Below are positions 46,700 through 57,337 of a DNA stretch of 64,000 nt, one piece after another. Location of the stretch: the NCBI GenBank assembly GCA_000332255.1, contig KB235926.1, positions 903,416 to 967,415 of the forward strand. Direction: 5' to 3'. The position numbers and the translations under genes were made by a program. The notes under the pieces were generated by a model. That model was not told the DNA's origin. It was given only the letters and a program-made list of their open reading frames with translations, and searched no databases. Numbering within the stretch: the stretch's first letter is position 1; each line of letters opens with the position of its first letter. Source of the DNA: a cyanobacterium PCC 7702. Its GTDB lineage: Bacteria; Cyanobacteriota; Cyanobacteriia; Cyanobacteriales; Nostocaceae.

Positions 46700-49000
46700 T
46701 TATTCTTCCCCAGCTTTAATGGTAGTGGGAAAGGACGGCGACTGTTCTGTTTTGGGAACCAGGAAATTTTCTAATTGCTCCAAACTTTGCAAGCTACCAC
46801 ACAAAAGCAATTGGTCGCGAGCTTGTAAACTCGTCTGGCGATCTGGGGAACGGATAAATTTGCCATCTCGGCGGATCGCCTGTACCTGTACTGCCAATTT
46901 TTGCAGGATCTCCAAATCCTCCAGACGTTTACCAAGCACCGGGCAATCATTATTGAGTGTTATCCACTGACAAGCACTATTATCTGTGGGAACTGCGGCT
47001 CTACCCAGGGCAAATTCGTTCAAAGCTGCCAGTTCGTCATCAGATCCTACCACTAACAAGCGATCGCCCTGTTCTAACTTAGTGTCGGTATGAGGATAAT
47101 CTATTTCTTCGCCATTTTGACGGCGAATGGCCATTAAGCTGACCCCTGTTAAGTAACGCATATCCGCCTCTTCTAAACTCATCCCGATTAAGGGCGAACC
47201 ATCTGGTAGGGGATACCAGCGACTGTTCAAATCTTGAGTAGCTTGGCGCAGGTGGCGGGAAACTTGAGAAGCTGATTGTTCTGGTCGCAAATCGAGATAA
47301 TGGCGATTGCGGATTTGCTGCATTTCCCGCTGTACTGTCGCAGTTGGCAATCCCAAAACCGTTAAGATATAAGTTGCCATTTCCAAGCTAGCTTCAAACT
47401 CTGGTTGCACAACTTCCCGTGCTCCCAGCTGGTAAAGGATCTCAATATTTTTATCGTTAGTAGCGCGAACAACTATATCCAAATCGGGAGATAATTCTAA
47501 GGCACGTTTGAGGCAAAGACGAATGCTCATGGGATCGGGAATGGCGATCGCCATACCTTTGGCTTGGTGGACACCAGCAGTGTCCAGAACATAAAAACTG
47601 GCGCAATTTCCGTAAACATACGGTACTCCAGCTTCCCGTAATTGTTGAATTCGACTTTCAGATTGATCTATAACTACTACAGGCAAGTTGTGCTGCTGTA
47701 GCAATTTCACCAAGTTTTGACCTACTCGCCCATAGCCGCAGACCACCACGTGGTCTTTGACCGGTAATTCCTCTGCGACTGCTAGTGGCTTATCTTCTCC
47801 ACCAATATAAGGTTTGAGCCAGGGAATGGATTCTGCCCAGTTGAACACTATCGGTACCAAGCGCAGTACAAAAGGAGTAAATACTAAGGTGACGGCTGTT
47901 GTTCCTAAAATCATCAAATAAATTTGTCGGGAAACCAGTCCTAGTGCTTGTCCTTCACTAGCAAGCACAAAGGAAAATTCTCCAATTTGAGCAAGACCAA
48001 AGCCAGCTATTAACGCCGTTTTGACTGAATAGCCGAACAATCTCACCAAAGGTGCGACTATGGAGAATTTGCCAATAAATACCAATGCCACCAAGCCCAA
48101 AATTAATTCCAGGTGATTCCACAAAAACAGGGGGTCAATTAACATGCCAACGGAAGCAAAAAACAAACTAGCAAAAATGTCTCGCAGAGGTTCGACGTAA
48201 GTAAGAGTTTGATCGGCATATTCCACTTCCGAAATCATCAAACCGGCGACAAACGCTCCCATTTCAATGGACAGTCCCAAATATTCTGTTAGCAGGGCTA
48301 TTCCCAAGCACAGCGCTACTACTCCTAATAAAAATAGTTCTCGGCTTTCAGTACGAGCTAGCAGTCGCAACAAAGGTGGAATTAGCCACTTTCCGGCGAT
48401 GACTGCACCTGCAGCAAACAAACCAAGTCGAGCTAAAGCTGTAAGGACTGCGATTCCAATTGATTCTCCAGGTTGGTGTAAAGCCGGTAGTACCGCCAGC
48501 ATCAGTCCCAAGGCTAAATCCTGCACTACCAGAATACCCAACATTACCTGTCCGTGGGGCGTTTCCGTTTCGTTGCGCTCCATCAAACACTTGAGTACTA
48601 CCGCCGTGGAAGACAAAGATAAAATCGCTCCCAAAAATACACCTTTAGCTGGTAAGGCTCCCCAAGCTCCCGTGACTCCGCAAACTAAAACGGTAACCAA
48701 AATCGTTAGGGCAATCTGCAGACTTCCACCGCCAAGGGCGATCGCCTGCACTTTTTGAAGCTGTGCAAAGGAAAATTCCACTCCCAAAGCAAATAATAAA
48801 AAGGCGACGCCAAACTGAGCTAAAGTCTCTACTTGAACTAATTCTTTTATCAGTCCCAAGCCAGCAGGACCAATCGCCATACCGCCGATTAAATACCCAA
48901 GTAAAACAGGTTGTCGTAACAGTGCTGCTAACAGCCCTCCACAGGCTGCGACGGCGAGAACTGATACCAAGTCAACTATTAACCTAAAATCTTCTTGCAC
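46700..49000 (-). CDS. Kef-type potassium/proton antiporter with RCK domains
   Basis: 766 residues. An N-terminal CPA2 membrane domain of about 12 helices (residues about 5-390; LLGYLIGGMAIGPAGLGLI, LSLSSTAVVLKCLMER, EMGAFVAGLMISEVEYADQT), then TrkA-N (KDHVVVCGYGRVGQNLVKLLQQHNLPVVVIDQSESR, from about 420) and two TrkA-C domains (SPLIGMSLEEADMRYL, CPVLGKRLEDLEIL). Likely K+ or Na+/H+ exchange at the plasma or thylakoid membrane, controlled by nucleotide binding. Confidence 0.92.
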   Translation of the reverse strand: MQEDFRLIVDLVSVLAVAACGGLLAALLRQPVLLGYLIGGMAIGPAGLGLIKELVQVETLAQFGVAFLLFALGVEFSFAQLQKVQAIALGGGSLQIALTILVTVLVCGVTGAWGALPAKGVFLGAILSLSSTAVVLKCLMERNETETPHGQVMLGILVVQDLALGLMLAVLPALHQPGESIGIAVLTALARLGLFAAGAVIAGKWLIPPLLRLLARTESRELFLLGVVALCLGIALLTEYLGLSIEMGAFVAGLMISEVEYADQTLTYVEPLRDIFASLFFASVGMLIDPLFLWNHLELILGLVALVFIGKFSIVAPLVRLFGYSVKTALIAGFGLAQIGEFSFVLASEGQALGLVSRQIYLMILGTTAVTLVFTPFVLRLVPIVFNWAESIPWLKPYIGGEDKPLAVAEELPVKDHVVVCGYGRVGQNLVKLLQQHNLPVVVIDQSESRIQQLREAGVPYVYGNCASFYVLDTAGVHQAKGMAIAIPDPMSIRLCLKRALELSPDLDIVVRATNDKNIEILYQLGAREVVQPEFEASLEMATYILTVLGLPTATVQREMQQIRNRHYLDLRPEQSASQVSRHLRQATQDLNSRWYPLPDGSPLIGMSLEEADMRYLTGVSLMAIRRQNGEEIDYPHTDTKLEQGDRLLVVGSDDELAALNEFALGRAAVPTDNSACQWITLNNDCPVLGKRLEDLEILQKLAVQVQAIRRDGKFIRSPDRQTSLQARDQLLLCGSLQSLEQLENFLVPKTEQSPSFPTTIKAGEE

Positions 49001-49171
49001 AAGTTTTTCAAAGAACCATTAAGACCTATTAACCTCAGCATACAAATTTTTATATAGCGGTGGAGAGCTTCTCTGTAAAGCTTATAACAGCTTTGTACCT
49101 TCTGTTTTGAGGGAACTAACCTTTACTGCCCTAGTCTGTTTCTCAACAGTACAGTTAGAGTATCGATAATC

Positions 49172-50059
49172 ATGTCTGGTCTGAGAATTAAACTTTCTAC
49201 CAAAATTGCTGTTGTGGCGGCAATGATTGCTACTTTGCCCGCAGTTTTAGCAATACCTGCAGCTTTTGCTTTACAGGTAAAAGTAAATCCGTCTCATCCC
49301 AAGTTAGGGGACACGCTGTCGGTTTTTATTAATTTAGACAATCCTAAAGCTGATAGCAATCCTAAGGTTACCGTTGGCAATAAAACCTATCCAGCTTTTG
49401 AAATCGCTCCTAATCAGTATCGGGCTTTTATTCCCACAACACCGCTAGAAAAACCTGGAACCAGAACAATTCAGATTACAGGAGAAGGTCAGGTACGGAA
49501 GTTGACAGTGTGGGTGCGCGATCGCAACTTTCCCGTCCAACGCATTACTTTACCCCCAAAGGCTGCAGGAGTAGAAGCTACAGAATACGAACTCAGGCGC
49601 GTGGCAGAGTTTAAAGCTTTGCAAACACCGAAAAAGTATTGGCAGGGCATTTTTCTCAAACCCAATGCTGGTAGGATTACAACTGTTTACGGCGTACGCC
49701 GCTACTATAATGGCAAGTTTGCTAAAGATTACTACCATCGGGGTATTGACTACGCTTCTCCAGAAGGTTCGCCTGTAGTTGCTCCTGCTGCAGGAAGAGT
49801 TGCTTTGGTAGGAAAAGTATCCCAAGGATTCCGAGTTCATGGTAACGTTGTTGGCATTGACCACGGTCAAGGAGTGACTAGTATTTTTATGCATCTGAGT
49901 CGCATTAACGTCAAAGAAGGCGACATCGTTAGACCCGGTCAAGTAATTGGTGCAGTAGGTTCTACTGGTGCTTCCACAGGTCCCCACCTCCACTGGGGTT
50001 TATATGTCAACGGTCAATCCGTCGATCCCGTACCCTGGCGATATCAAGAATACAAGTAG
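49172..50059 (+). CDS. M23-family (LytM) metallopeptidase, exported
   Basis: 295 residues with a signal peptide (IAVVAAMIATLPAVLAIPAAFA), an Ig-like beta domain (VKVNPSHPKLGDTLSVFINLDNP), and a C-terminal M23 domain. Zinc ligands are in YYHRGIDYASPEGSPV and GPHLHWGLYV, plus IFMHLSRINVKEGD. It should cut peptide bridges of peptidoglycan in the periplasm. Complete motifs suggest it is active. Confidence 0.93.
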   Translation: MSGLRIKLSTKIAVVAAMIATLPAVLAIPAAFALQVKVNPSHPKLGDTLSVFINLDNPKADSNPKVTVGNKTYPAFEIAPNQYRAFIPTTPLEKPGTRTIQITGEGQVRKLTVWVRDRNFPVQRITLPPKAAGVEATEYELRRVAEFKALQTPKKYWQGIFLKPNAGRITTVYGVRRYYNGKFAKDYYHRGIDYASPEGSPVVAPAAGRVALVGKVSQGFRVHGNVVGIDHGQGVTSIFMHLSRINVKEGDIVRPGQVIGAVGSTGASTGPHLHWGLYVNGQSVDPVPWRYQEYK

Positions 50060-50145
50060 TAAATTTTTGTTTATATTCTGCTTGTAATTGGGCAGAATAA
50101 ATTAGAGCGGTACCGTCCCTACCTTGCTTAGATGGCTTAGAGAAA

Positions 50146-50709
50146 ATGAGCGTTATGAGTATAGAAAAAATTGTGGAACAAGCTCTCCAGGATGGTTATT
50201 TGACACCAGCCATGGAAGCAGAAGTCGGGCGCATTTGTGACAATGCTAGCGAACTCTCTATTGAAGAGTATATGGCGTTAGATCGCTTGATGGGAGCATT
50301 GTTAACCGGTGAAGTGGTGGCGGTACCACGCAAACAATTTATCAACGTGATGGAAGAACTGGTTCTTACCGAGGCGATCGCTCGTGTGGCAGAAATTGAA
50401 GCTACCAGTGAAAGTTCTCTAGATGTTGGAGATATTGCTGCTTATGCTCTCAATCGCCTACCTCCCTTGTACGCGACCACAGAAGAGGGTGCTAACTATC
50501 AACGTCAGCGTGCCAAAGCAGAACTTGAGGAACTGATCGCTCAACAAGTTAATGAAGCGATCGCTCGCTACCTAGACCGACCTAATTTCTTTCCAGAACG
50601 ACAAGCTTTGGGTAAAAACACTGGCAACGAGATCCTGCGTCAAGTCAGTAACTTACTTCAAGTCTACGCGCCCAATTTTGAGCAAAAATCCCACTCCTCA
50701 GACAACTAA
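50146..50709 (+). CDS. ComFB-domain protein (cyclic dinucleotide-binding family)
   Basis: 187 residues. Helical N-terminus (IEKIVEQALQDGYLTPAMEAEVGRI), then the ComFB domain with YINVMEELVLTEAI-like FINVMEELVLTEAIARV and LDVGDIAAYALNRLPPLYATTEEGA (about 103-127). Cyanobacterial ComFB/CdgR proteins bind cyclic di-nucleotides and influence cell size or natural competence. Follows the M23 gene by 86 bp and may be co-transcribed. The ligand cannot be read from sequence. Confidence 0.88.
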   Translation: MSVMSIEKIVEQALQDGYLTPAMEAEVGRICDNASELSIEEYMALDRLMGALLTGEVVAVPRKQFINVMEELVLTEAIARVAEIEATSESSLDVGDIAAYALNRLPPLYATTEEGANYQRQRAKAELEELIAQQVNEAIARYLDRPNFFPERQALGKNTGNEILRQVSNLLQVYAPNFEQKSHSSDN

Positions 50710-50763
50710 GCAGTTTGTGGTTGTGGGTTTCGGATTCCTTGCTAGCTCACAACTACCAATTAA

Positions 50764-51408
50764 TTAATGCCTTACTTCTACCGGTGTTCCCAAACTCACC
50801 TGCTCGTACAACAGGCGAACATCGGGATTGCGCATGCGCAAACAGCCATGAGAAACAGCGCTACCGACTAGTTCGTCATCTGGGGTGCCGTGGAAACCAA
50901 TTTGATTGCGCCCGTCTGACCAAAAACCTATCCATCGGTCTCCAAGGGGACTGTCGGCCCCTGCAGGAAATACTTTACCAGTGATAGGATGGCGCCAGGC
51001 TGGATGAAGTTGCTTTTGAGTAACCTGGAAAGTACCTGTAGGTGTTTCCCAACCTTTTTTACCAATACCTGTGGGATAGCTAGCGATCACTTGACCAAAG
51101 CGGTAAACGTAAACACGGCGATCGCTTAAATCAACTACTACTTTTGTTTGCTGAGCAGGTGCAGAGAATGGGAGAGTTTTGGGAGTGGAAACTTTTGCCC
51201 ACAGCAGCTGTAAAGGTCCCGACACTCCTAGCTTTCTAAGACTTGTTGTATCTGCTGCGGTAGCTGCACCTTGTGTTTGAATTGCGGAACTTTCGACAGG
51301 CGTTGTCGAAGCGGATAGATGCCAGTGAACGACCAGCGACAGAATTGCCGTACCAAAACAAAGCAGCATTGCTACACGCGCTACATACTCATTTCTTGCC
51401 ATCACCAT
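50764..51408 (-). CDS. L,D-transpeptidase (YkuD domain)
   Basis: About 214 residues from ATG 51408, which has GGGAG ten bases upstream; the frame is open to 51486 but that part is not needed. One N-terminal membrane anchor (VAMLLCFGTAILSLVVHW), then a YkuD domain with VVDLSDRRVYVYRFGQVIASYPTGIG, IGFHGTPDDELVGSAVSHGCLRMRN: the SHGCLRM catalytic cysteine motif is intact. It makes 3-3 cross-links or anchors in peptidoglycan. Confidence 0.92.
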   Translation of the reverse strand: MVMARNEYVARVAMLLCFGTAILSLVVHWHLSASTTPVESSAIQTQGAATAADTTSLRKLGVSGPLQLLWAKVSTPKTLPFSAPAQQTKVVVDLSDRRVYVYRFGQVIASYPTGIGKKGWETPTGTFQVTQKQLHPAWRHPITGKVFPAGADSPLGDRWIGFWSDGRNQIGFHGTPDDELVGSAVSHGCLRMRNPDVRLLYEQVSLGTPVEVRH

Positions 51409-51749
51409 CTTTATTTCTCTCCCATCTACCCTTTTGACCAAGCCCTCTTTTTGTGCCAATATGTGCCAATATGTTGTTCCTAACATACTCTACATTAGGA
51501 AATAGGTGTGTCTGTAGTGTATTTACACTTAATCACGGACTGCTAAACCTTTTTTGGCGATGTCGCGATTACCAAAAATTTACAAACTTTTATTGGTTTC
51601 ATCATCTATTTTTTGATACTCGCGGGCAAACTAGGGCTATACAAATTCTGCCATTTTTGAATCTGAAAAACTAAGTTAAAAAACTCACTTTCAGGAAACC
51701 AACAGGTGTAGCAGTCAATCAATATAGCGGTGTGGGTGGGAGAAAGACC

Positions 51750-51902
51750 ATGTTGGAAAAATTATTACTAGCGATCGCAATTACATTCTCCTTGAATTTG
51801 TTTTTGCAAGTTCGCGTACCTAATCAATCCCATGCTGGTGCTAATCCTCAGCAACCACAAGAACCAACACCAACTATTTTGGTAAGGTTACCGACAAAAT
51901 AA
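51750..51902 (+). CDS. Small 50-residue protein with N-terminal membrane helix
   Basis: ATG at 51750, preceded by GGGAGAAAG, gives MLEKLLLAIAITFSLNLFLQ then VRVPNQSHAGANPQQPQEPT and ILVRLPTK. The hydrophobic helix plus Pro/Gln-rich tail looks like a small anchored or secreted protein. Not recognised. It lies between the L,D-transpeptidase and sigG. Confidence 0.45.
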   Translation: MLEKLLLAIAITFSLNLFLQVRVPNQSHAGANPQQPQEPTPTILVRLPTK

Positions 51903-52264
51903 CGGTCTTAATTGCAACCAAAAGCGGGGTGCAACTATTATTGCTATTGACTTCAGCAAAGCTGATAATTAGTTTCAACCACATGTGATGATTCGCCTGT
52001 GAAAATTTGAAAATTAAGATTTTTACAGCTAATGCAGTCTCTGGAGAAGGAATGTGATGAATTGATGACAATCAAGCCAATTGGAAATTTTCAGACAAAT
52101 AGGGACTTAGGCTACTGAAAGCCTAAGTGATTTTACGTAAGCTACCTATCGGCGCGTTATGACAGGTGTACAGTGTTCCAGTCATAAATCCGTCACTGAG
52201 ACAAGGAACTTCGTGCAGATCAGTAGGTCTAATAGATAGGGATGATTTAAACCCGGTACGATCT
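51903..52264. other. Upstream region of sigG
   Basis: 362 bp. The plus-strand frame continues upstream of the preferred sigG start to 52166. No clear terminator for the 51.75-kb small gene. Probably holds the sigG promoter; no confident box found. Confidence 0.4.
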
Positions 52265-52921
52265 ATGAGTCAATCGATTACTGTATCCTGGTCAACGGTT
52301 GATGCCACACTTCTGGAAGCATCGGTGCAAGTTGACAAACTCTCCAACCACGACCTGATTTTGCGCTGTCAAGCAGGACTGCGTCCCGATCGTGCTGCTT
52401 TCGCGGAGCTGCTGCGTCGCTATCAATCCCAAGTAGATAGGGTTTTATACCATCTAGCACCAGATTGGCCCGATCGGGCAGATCTAGCTCAAGAAGTTTG
52501 GATAAGAGTATATCGAAATATCAAGCGATTGCAAGAACCATCAAAATTTCGGGGCTGGCTGAGTCGCATTGCCACTAACTTGTTTTACGACGAGTTACGC
52601 AAACGCAAACGGGTCGTTACTCCCGTGTCGTTGGATGCTCCCCGTTCTGTAGATGACGGCGAGATGGATTGGGAAATTGCTGGAGATACTCCCGGACCGG
52701 AGGAAGAATTGACAACTAGAGAATTTTACGAACAATTAAGGGAAGCGATCGCCGATTTACCAGAAGTATTTCGCACAACCATTGTTCTTCGAGAAATTGA
52801 AGGCATGGCATACGAGGAAATAGCCGAAATTACCGGAGTTTCTTTGGGAACAGTAAAGTCGAGAATCGCCAGAGCTAGATCCAGGTTGCAAGCCCAGTTA
52901 CAAAATTATCTGGATGCCTAA
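52265..52921 (+). CDS. sigG: ECF RNA polymerase sigma factor SigG
   Basis: About 218 residues from ATG 52265 (MSQSITVSWSTVDATLLEASVQ); an upstream ATG at 52166 gives an unlikely extension. Region 2 (LILRCQAGLRPDRAAFAELLRRY, DLAQEVWIRVYRNI) and region 4 (LPEVFRTTIVLREIEGMAYEEIAEITGVSLGTVKSRIARAR) are complete. SigG is the ECF sigma of cyanobacteria used in envelope and heat/light stress. The following gene is its probable anti-sigma factor, 151 bp downstream. Confidence 0.93.
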   Translation: MSQSITVSWSTVDATLLEASVQVDKLSNHDLILRCQAGLRPDRAAFAELLRRYQSQVDRVLYHLAPDWPDRADLAQEVWIRVYRNIKRLQEPSKFRGWLSRIATNLFYDELRKRKRVVTPVSLDAPRSVDDGEMDWEIAGDTPGPEEELTTREFYEQLREAIADLPEVFRTTIVLREIEGMAYEEIAEITGVSLGTVKSRIARARSRLQAQLQNYLDA

Positions 52922-53072
52922 ATCTTACTTAATTCTCGGGAAAAAGGACGATGTTATAATTTACTAAGGGCTTGTAAAAAAATACAGAATTCCTTTGCCA
53001 GCAGGAGAAAGTATGATTAATTTTAACAAGCTGCCTGTGTCAACCCGTGCCTGAATTGGTAATAATGTTAAG

Positions 53073-53684
53073 ATGACTACTGATTATCCCTTTCAAGGTT
53101 ATTCCCACCTGCAATTCTCTGATTTTTCAGAGGGGAAGGGAAACCATACCAATGATTCAACGGGTGCTATGGATATGGTGAAGCGCGATCGCTTCGAGTT
53201 ATTGAGTGCTTACCTCGATGGAGAGGTAACAGCAGCAGAACGCAAACAAGTCGAACAATGGCTGGAGCAAGATCCATTCGTACAACGTTTGTATGCAAGA
53301 TTGCTCAAGCTGCGCCAGGGTCTGCGAACCATGCCTGTACCACAGTCGCAGCAGCCATTAGAACAAACGGTTCAACAAGTGATGGCTCGTCTGCGTCGCC
53401 GCCGCCTAGCTTGGATGTGCGGAGGTACTGCTGTAGCTGCTACCGTCATCGCCGCAGTATCTAGCCTGCTTCCAAATAGTGAAATAACACCAAAATTAGC
53501 CCAAAAACAATCAACAGAACAGACACAGGTAAAATCCGAGCCGGTTGCGGCCGCACCATTAATGCTTGCCATCAACAACCCGATCATGGCTATTCCGAAA
53601 GCAGCAGAATCATCTCCGCAATCACCTGCCATTGAGCCACAAAAGCAACTGAAATCGTGGAACTTGGAAAACGATTATCACTAA
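53073..53684 (+). CDS. Anti-sigma factor, probable SigG partner
   Basis: 203 residues. An anti-sigma-type N-terminal domain (RFELLSAYLDGEVTAAERKQVEQWLEQDPFVQRLYARL, about 41-78) lacking the zinc HxxxCxxC motif, then an Arg-rich stretch before one membrane helix (WMCGGTAVAATVIAAVSSLL) and a Pro/Gln-rich outer tail. This fits membrane-bound anti-sigma factors encoded after sigG (as for SapG in Anabaena). The start could also be the later ATG at 53169. Confidence 0.82.
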   Translation: MTTDYPFQGYSHLQFSDFSEGKGNHTNDSTGAMDMVKRDRFELLSAYLDGEVTAAERKQVEQWLEQDPFVQRLYARLLKLRQGLRTMPVPQSQQPLEQTVQQVMARLRRRRLAWMCGGTAVAATVIAAVSSLLPNSEITPKLAQKQSTEQTQVKSEPVAAAPLMLAINNPIMAIPKAAESSPQSPAIEPQKQLKSWNLENDYH

Positions 53685-53823
53685 AGGCTCGACGGTAGAA
53701 GGAAAGAGTAAGTCCTCTGTCGGCTTCGGAAGGGAAATTAAGAATTATAGTATATATATTTTCAAAATTCGTAACTATAAATATAAAAAGTAATAACGGG
53801 ACACTTGTCAAAGAGAGTCTTTA

Positions 53824-54252
53824 TTACTTATCACCAGTCCACCAGCCATTGGGGACAAGAATTCCTCCCGACTTATCAACCAAAGCTGGTGTCATAAAGT
53901 ATGCCCAAGCTCGACCCAGCGATCGCCCTTGCAGATCGTAAATTTCTACCTCTTGCCGACAATATAAATTTTCACTGCTAGCTCTAGTAGGGTCGTAATC
54001 TTCAAGTTCGTCCAAATCAGTAAGAACATCAACACAGGAAAATTCTAACAAGTACCCGTAAACAGGATGAGGACCTGGCGTCATTGCCGGGTAGCCTTCT
54101 GGTAAAGCAAACAATTGACCGTACGTGAAAGCTTTAGTAGCTTTTACTACTTTACCATCACAATATCTTTGGTAATTAACTTCACCTGGTTTGAGGGTAC
54201 CGTAGACAAAAACTCGCAGTGACGGAGAAAAACTTTCATTAAAATCAGTCAT
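53824..54252 (-). CDS. Gamma-glutamylcyclotransferase-fold protein
   Basis: 142 residues with LRVFVYGTLKPGEVNYQRYC at the start (YGTLxxG substrate loop) and the likely catalytic Glu in LTDLDELEDYDP. The fold is shared by GGCT, ChaC and butirosin BtrG-like enzymes; the substrate here is not known. Divergent from leuS. Confidence 0.85.
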   Translation of the reverse strand: MTDFNESFSPSLRVFVYGTLKPGEVNYQRYCDGKVVKATKAFTYGQLFALPEGYPAMTPGPHPVYGYLLEFSCVDVLTDLDELEDYDPTRASSENLYCRQEVEIYDLQGRSLGRAWAYFMTPALVDKSGGILVPNGWWTGDK

Positions 54253-54338
54253 TGCTTTTTTATCCCAACTTAATTACTTTGCCTACCATCTAAAATATGG
54301 AGGCAGACAAGATAACAGATCCAGTAGGAGAATTTTTA

Positions 54339-56921
54339 GTGGATTCCCGATATAACCCAGCAACCATTGAGGAAAAATGGCAAAAAAAATGGGCTGAACA
54401 AGGCTTAGATCTAACTCCCACAGATAGCACTCAGCCTAAATATTATGCCCTATCTATGTTTCCCTATCCATCGGGCAGTTTGCATATGGGTCACGTTCGC
54501 AATTACACCATTACCGATGTGATTGCCCGCCTCAAGCGAATGCAAGGGTATCGGGTACTGCATCCGATGGGTTGGGACGCCTTTGGCTTACCAGCAGAAA
54601 ACGCTGCCATTGACCGGGGTATACCGCCTGCAAAATGGACATATCAAAATATCGACCAGATGCGCCAGCAATTGAAACGTCTGGGTTTTTCGATTGACTG
54701 GAACTGCGAAATAGCTACTTGTTCTCCAGATTATTATAAATGGACGCAGTGGATTTTTTTGCAGTTTTACCAAGCAGGGTTAGCTTACCAAAAAGAAGCA
54801 GCAGTAAACTGGGATCCCGTCGATCAAACTGTATTGGCAAACGAGCAAGTTGACAGTGAAGGACGTTCTTGGCGCAGTGGAGCCAAAGTGGAACGGAAAT
54901 TACTGCGACAGTGGTTTTTAAAGATCACCGACTATGCCGAAGAATTATTAAATGACTTGGACAAATTAACAGGCTGGCCAGAACGCGTGAAATTAATGCA
55001 AGCGAACTGGATTGGCAAATCCATAGGTGCGTATTTAGAATTTCCCATTGTTGGTAGAGAAGAAAAAATAGGCGTTTATACCACACGTCCGGACACGGTC
55101 TACGGTGCTACCTACGTTGTGTTGGCGCCAGAACACCCCTTAACCAAGCTTGTAACTGCACCCGAACAGCAAGCAACGGTAGAAGCATTTGTCAAAGAAA
55201 TTACCAACGAAAGCGAGTTGGAACGCACCGCCGAAGATAAGCCCAAGCGGGGTATCCCCACAGGTGGTAAAGCTATAAATCCGTTTACACAAGAAGAAAT
55301 TCCCATCTGGATAGCTGACTATGTAATTTATGAGTACGGAACTGGCGCGGTAATGGGGGTACCAGCCCACGATCCGCGAGATTTCAAATTTGCCAAAGAA
55401 CAAAATTTGCCAATTAAGGTAGTAATTGCACCATCAAAAGAAGCAGAAGCAATGCCTTCTGACCTAGAACAGGCATACACCGAACCAGGTATAATGATAA
55501 ATTCTGGTCCGTTTAGCGGTATGAATTCTACAGAAGGCAAAAAAGCGATCGTAGAATATGCTGAAAAGCAAGGCTTTGGCAAAGAAAGAGTACAATATCG
55601 CTTGCGAGACTGGTTAATTTCGCGGCAGCGTTACTGGGGAACACCTATTCCCATCATCCACTGTCCCAACTGCAAAATCGTGCCAGTTCCCGAGAAAGAT
55701 TTGCCTGTGAAATTACCGGAAGATGTGGAAATTACCGGACGGGGTGGTTCGCCCCTGGCTAACTTGGAAAGCTGGGTAAATGTACCTTGCCCGAGTTGTG
55801 GAGCGCCTGCCAAGCGGGAAACGGACACGATGGATACTTTTATTGATTCATCTTGGTATTTCTTGCGTTATCCGGATGCTAGGAACGAACAGCAAATTTT
55901 CGACCCTGCCAAAGTTAACGACTGGATGCCTGTAGATCAATACGTAGGTGGAATTGAACACGCAATTTTGCACCTGCTGTATTCGCGCTTCTTTACAAAA
56001 GTATTGCGAGATCGAGGCTTGTTAAATTTTGATGAACCCTTCCAACGCCTGCTCACCCAAGGTATGGTATTGGGTTTAACTTACGTAAATCCCAATAAAT
56101 CTGGTCAAGATAAATGGATTCCCGCCAACCTTGTCGATCCCAACAATCCGCGCGATCCCAAGACAGGTGAGCCGTTAGAACTGGTTTACGCCACCATGTC
56201 TAAATCCAAGGGAAATGGTGTAGCGCCGGAAGATGTCATAGCAAAATACGGTGTGGATACGGCTCGGATGTTTATCCTGTTTAAAGCGCCACCAGAAAAA
56301 GACTTAGAGTGGGATGAAGCAGATGTAGAAGGTCAGTTTCGTTTTTTGAACCGAGTTTGGCGTTTGGTAAATGATTTTGTTGAGGTTGGTGGTGGAGCGA
56401 TCGCTCGCCCTAGCACAAATGAATTGACTAAAGCAGAAAAAGACTTGCGACGGGCAATTCACTCTGCTATCAAAGAAGTTAGCGAAGACGTAGAAGACGA
56501 GTATCAATTTAATACCGCCATTGCGGAATTGATGAAATTAAGTAACGTGCTTGCTGACGCTACCTGTAAAAATTCGCCTGTATATGCAGAGGGTATTCGA
56601 ACCTTAGTCGTTTTGCTGGCACCTTTTGCACCCCATATCGCCGAGGAATTGTGGCATTTGTTGGGGAACACCAACTCAGTGCATACCGAATCTTGGCCCC
56701 ATTACGATCCAGCAGCATTAGTTGCTGATGAAATCACCCTAGTAATTCAAATTATGGGCAAAACCCGCGGTACCGTTCAAGTTCCAGCTCAGGCTGACAA
56801 ATTTGAGTTAGAAAAGTACGCTCGCGAATCAGATGTTGCTCGACGTTACATAGAAGGCAAGCAAGTTAAAAAGGTGATCGTGGTACCGGGCAAGTTGATT
56901 AACTTTGTTTTGGCTAATTGA
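54339..56921 (+). CDS. leuS: Leucyl-tRNA synthetase
   Basis: Charges tRNA-Leu. Class I motifs: [17 protein letters not shown] (HIGH) and [11 protein letters not shown] (KMSKS). The editing domain is seen at [20 protein letters not shown], and zinc-type cysteines at HCPNCKIVP and VPCPSCGAP. The frame is open to ATG 54297, but the GTG at 54339 has AGGAG eight bases upstream and gives [15 protein letters not shown], the common N-terminus; protein about 860 residues. Confidence 0.95.
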   Translation: MDSRYNPATIEEKWQKKWAEQGLDLTPTDSTQPKYYALSMFPYPSGSLHMGHVRNYTITDVIARLKRMQGYRVLHPMGWDAFGLPAENAAIDRGIPPAKWTYQNIDQMRQQLKRLGFSIDWNCEIATCSPDYYKWTQWIFLQFYQAGLAYQKEAAVNWDPVDQTVLANEQVDSEGRSWRSGAKVERKLLRQWFLKITDYAEELLNDLDKLTGWPERVKLMQANWIGKSIGAYLEFPIVGREEKIGVYTTRPDTVYGATYVVLAPEHPLTKLVTAPEQQATVEAFVKEITNESELERTAEDKPKRGIPTGGKAINPFTQEEIPIWIADYVIYEYGTGAVMGVPAHDPRDFKFAKEQNLPIKVVIAPSKEAEAMPSDLEQAYTEPGIMINSGPFSGMNSTEGKKAIVEYAEKQGFGKERVQYRLRDWLISRQRYWGTPIPIIHCPNCKIVPVPEKDLPVKLPEDVEITGRGGSPLANLESWVNVPCPSCGAPAKRETDTMDTFIDSSWYFLRYPDARNEQQIFDPAKVNDWMPVDQYVGGIEHAILHLLYSRFFTKVLRDRGLLNFDEPFQRLLTQGMVLGLTYVNPNKSGQDKWIPANLVDPNNPRDPKTGEPLELVYATMSKSKGNGVAPEDVIAKYGVDTARMFILFKAPPEKDLEWDEADVEGQFRFLNRVWRLVNDFVEVGGGAIARPSTNELTKAEKDLRRAIHSAIKEVSEDVEDEYQFNTAIAELMKLSNVLADATCKNSPVYAEGIRTLVVLLAPFAPHIAEELWHLLGNTNSVHTESWPHYDPAALVADEITLVIQIMGKTRGTVQVPAQADKFELEKYARESDVARRYIEGKQVKKVIVVPGKLINFVLAN

Positions 56922-56952
56922 GATGTTATTTCCGATGAAACGCTAATTACGT

Positions 56953-56990
56953 AAATGCGCTTAAGAGCTTTGCACCTCTCAAGCGCATTT
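56953..56990 (+). terminator. Hairpin after leuS
   Basis: AAATGCGCTT (56953-56962) and AAGCGCATTT (56981-56990), a perfect 10-bp stem with an 18-nt loop, 32 bp after the stop. The T-run is short (ATTT), so termination strength is uncertain. Confidence 0.7.
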
Positions 56991-57337
56991 AATATCAATA
57001 CCTACCAATTCACTTTTTTGATGCAACATTCAATGTTCGCAATAAACCTTAACTCCTAGGCTACTGCGAAAATAAGCTGTGGCAAACATATGGTGAAGTG
57101 GTATTACTCCTTGCACAAATTCTAGGATATCTTTTCTTGGATACAACGAGGACTTGGGTGAGTGACAGTTTTTCAACTGACACTAGTATAACAAAGCAAC
57201 AAGTTACTATGACAAAAGTGCTTTTTCTAAAGGTTTCATCTCAATCCTGAGAACGATAATGTATAATAGTATGCCATTGTTTCTAGCAATTTATCACTAA
57301 GAATGTGAGTTTATCAAAGGTAAGATAAAAGACATAT
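56991..57337. other. Intergenic region between leuS and the GHMP-kinase relic
   Basis: About 350 bp with no gene. AT-rich; would have contained the promoter of the broken kinase gene. No repeat or hairpin of note. Confidence 0.4.

Noticed and set aside
51454-51477. Direct repeat GTGCCAATAT-GTGCCAATAT upstream of the L,D-transpeptidase
   Set aside because: Only two short copies in the leader; could be an operator but there is no further support.
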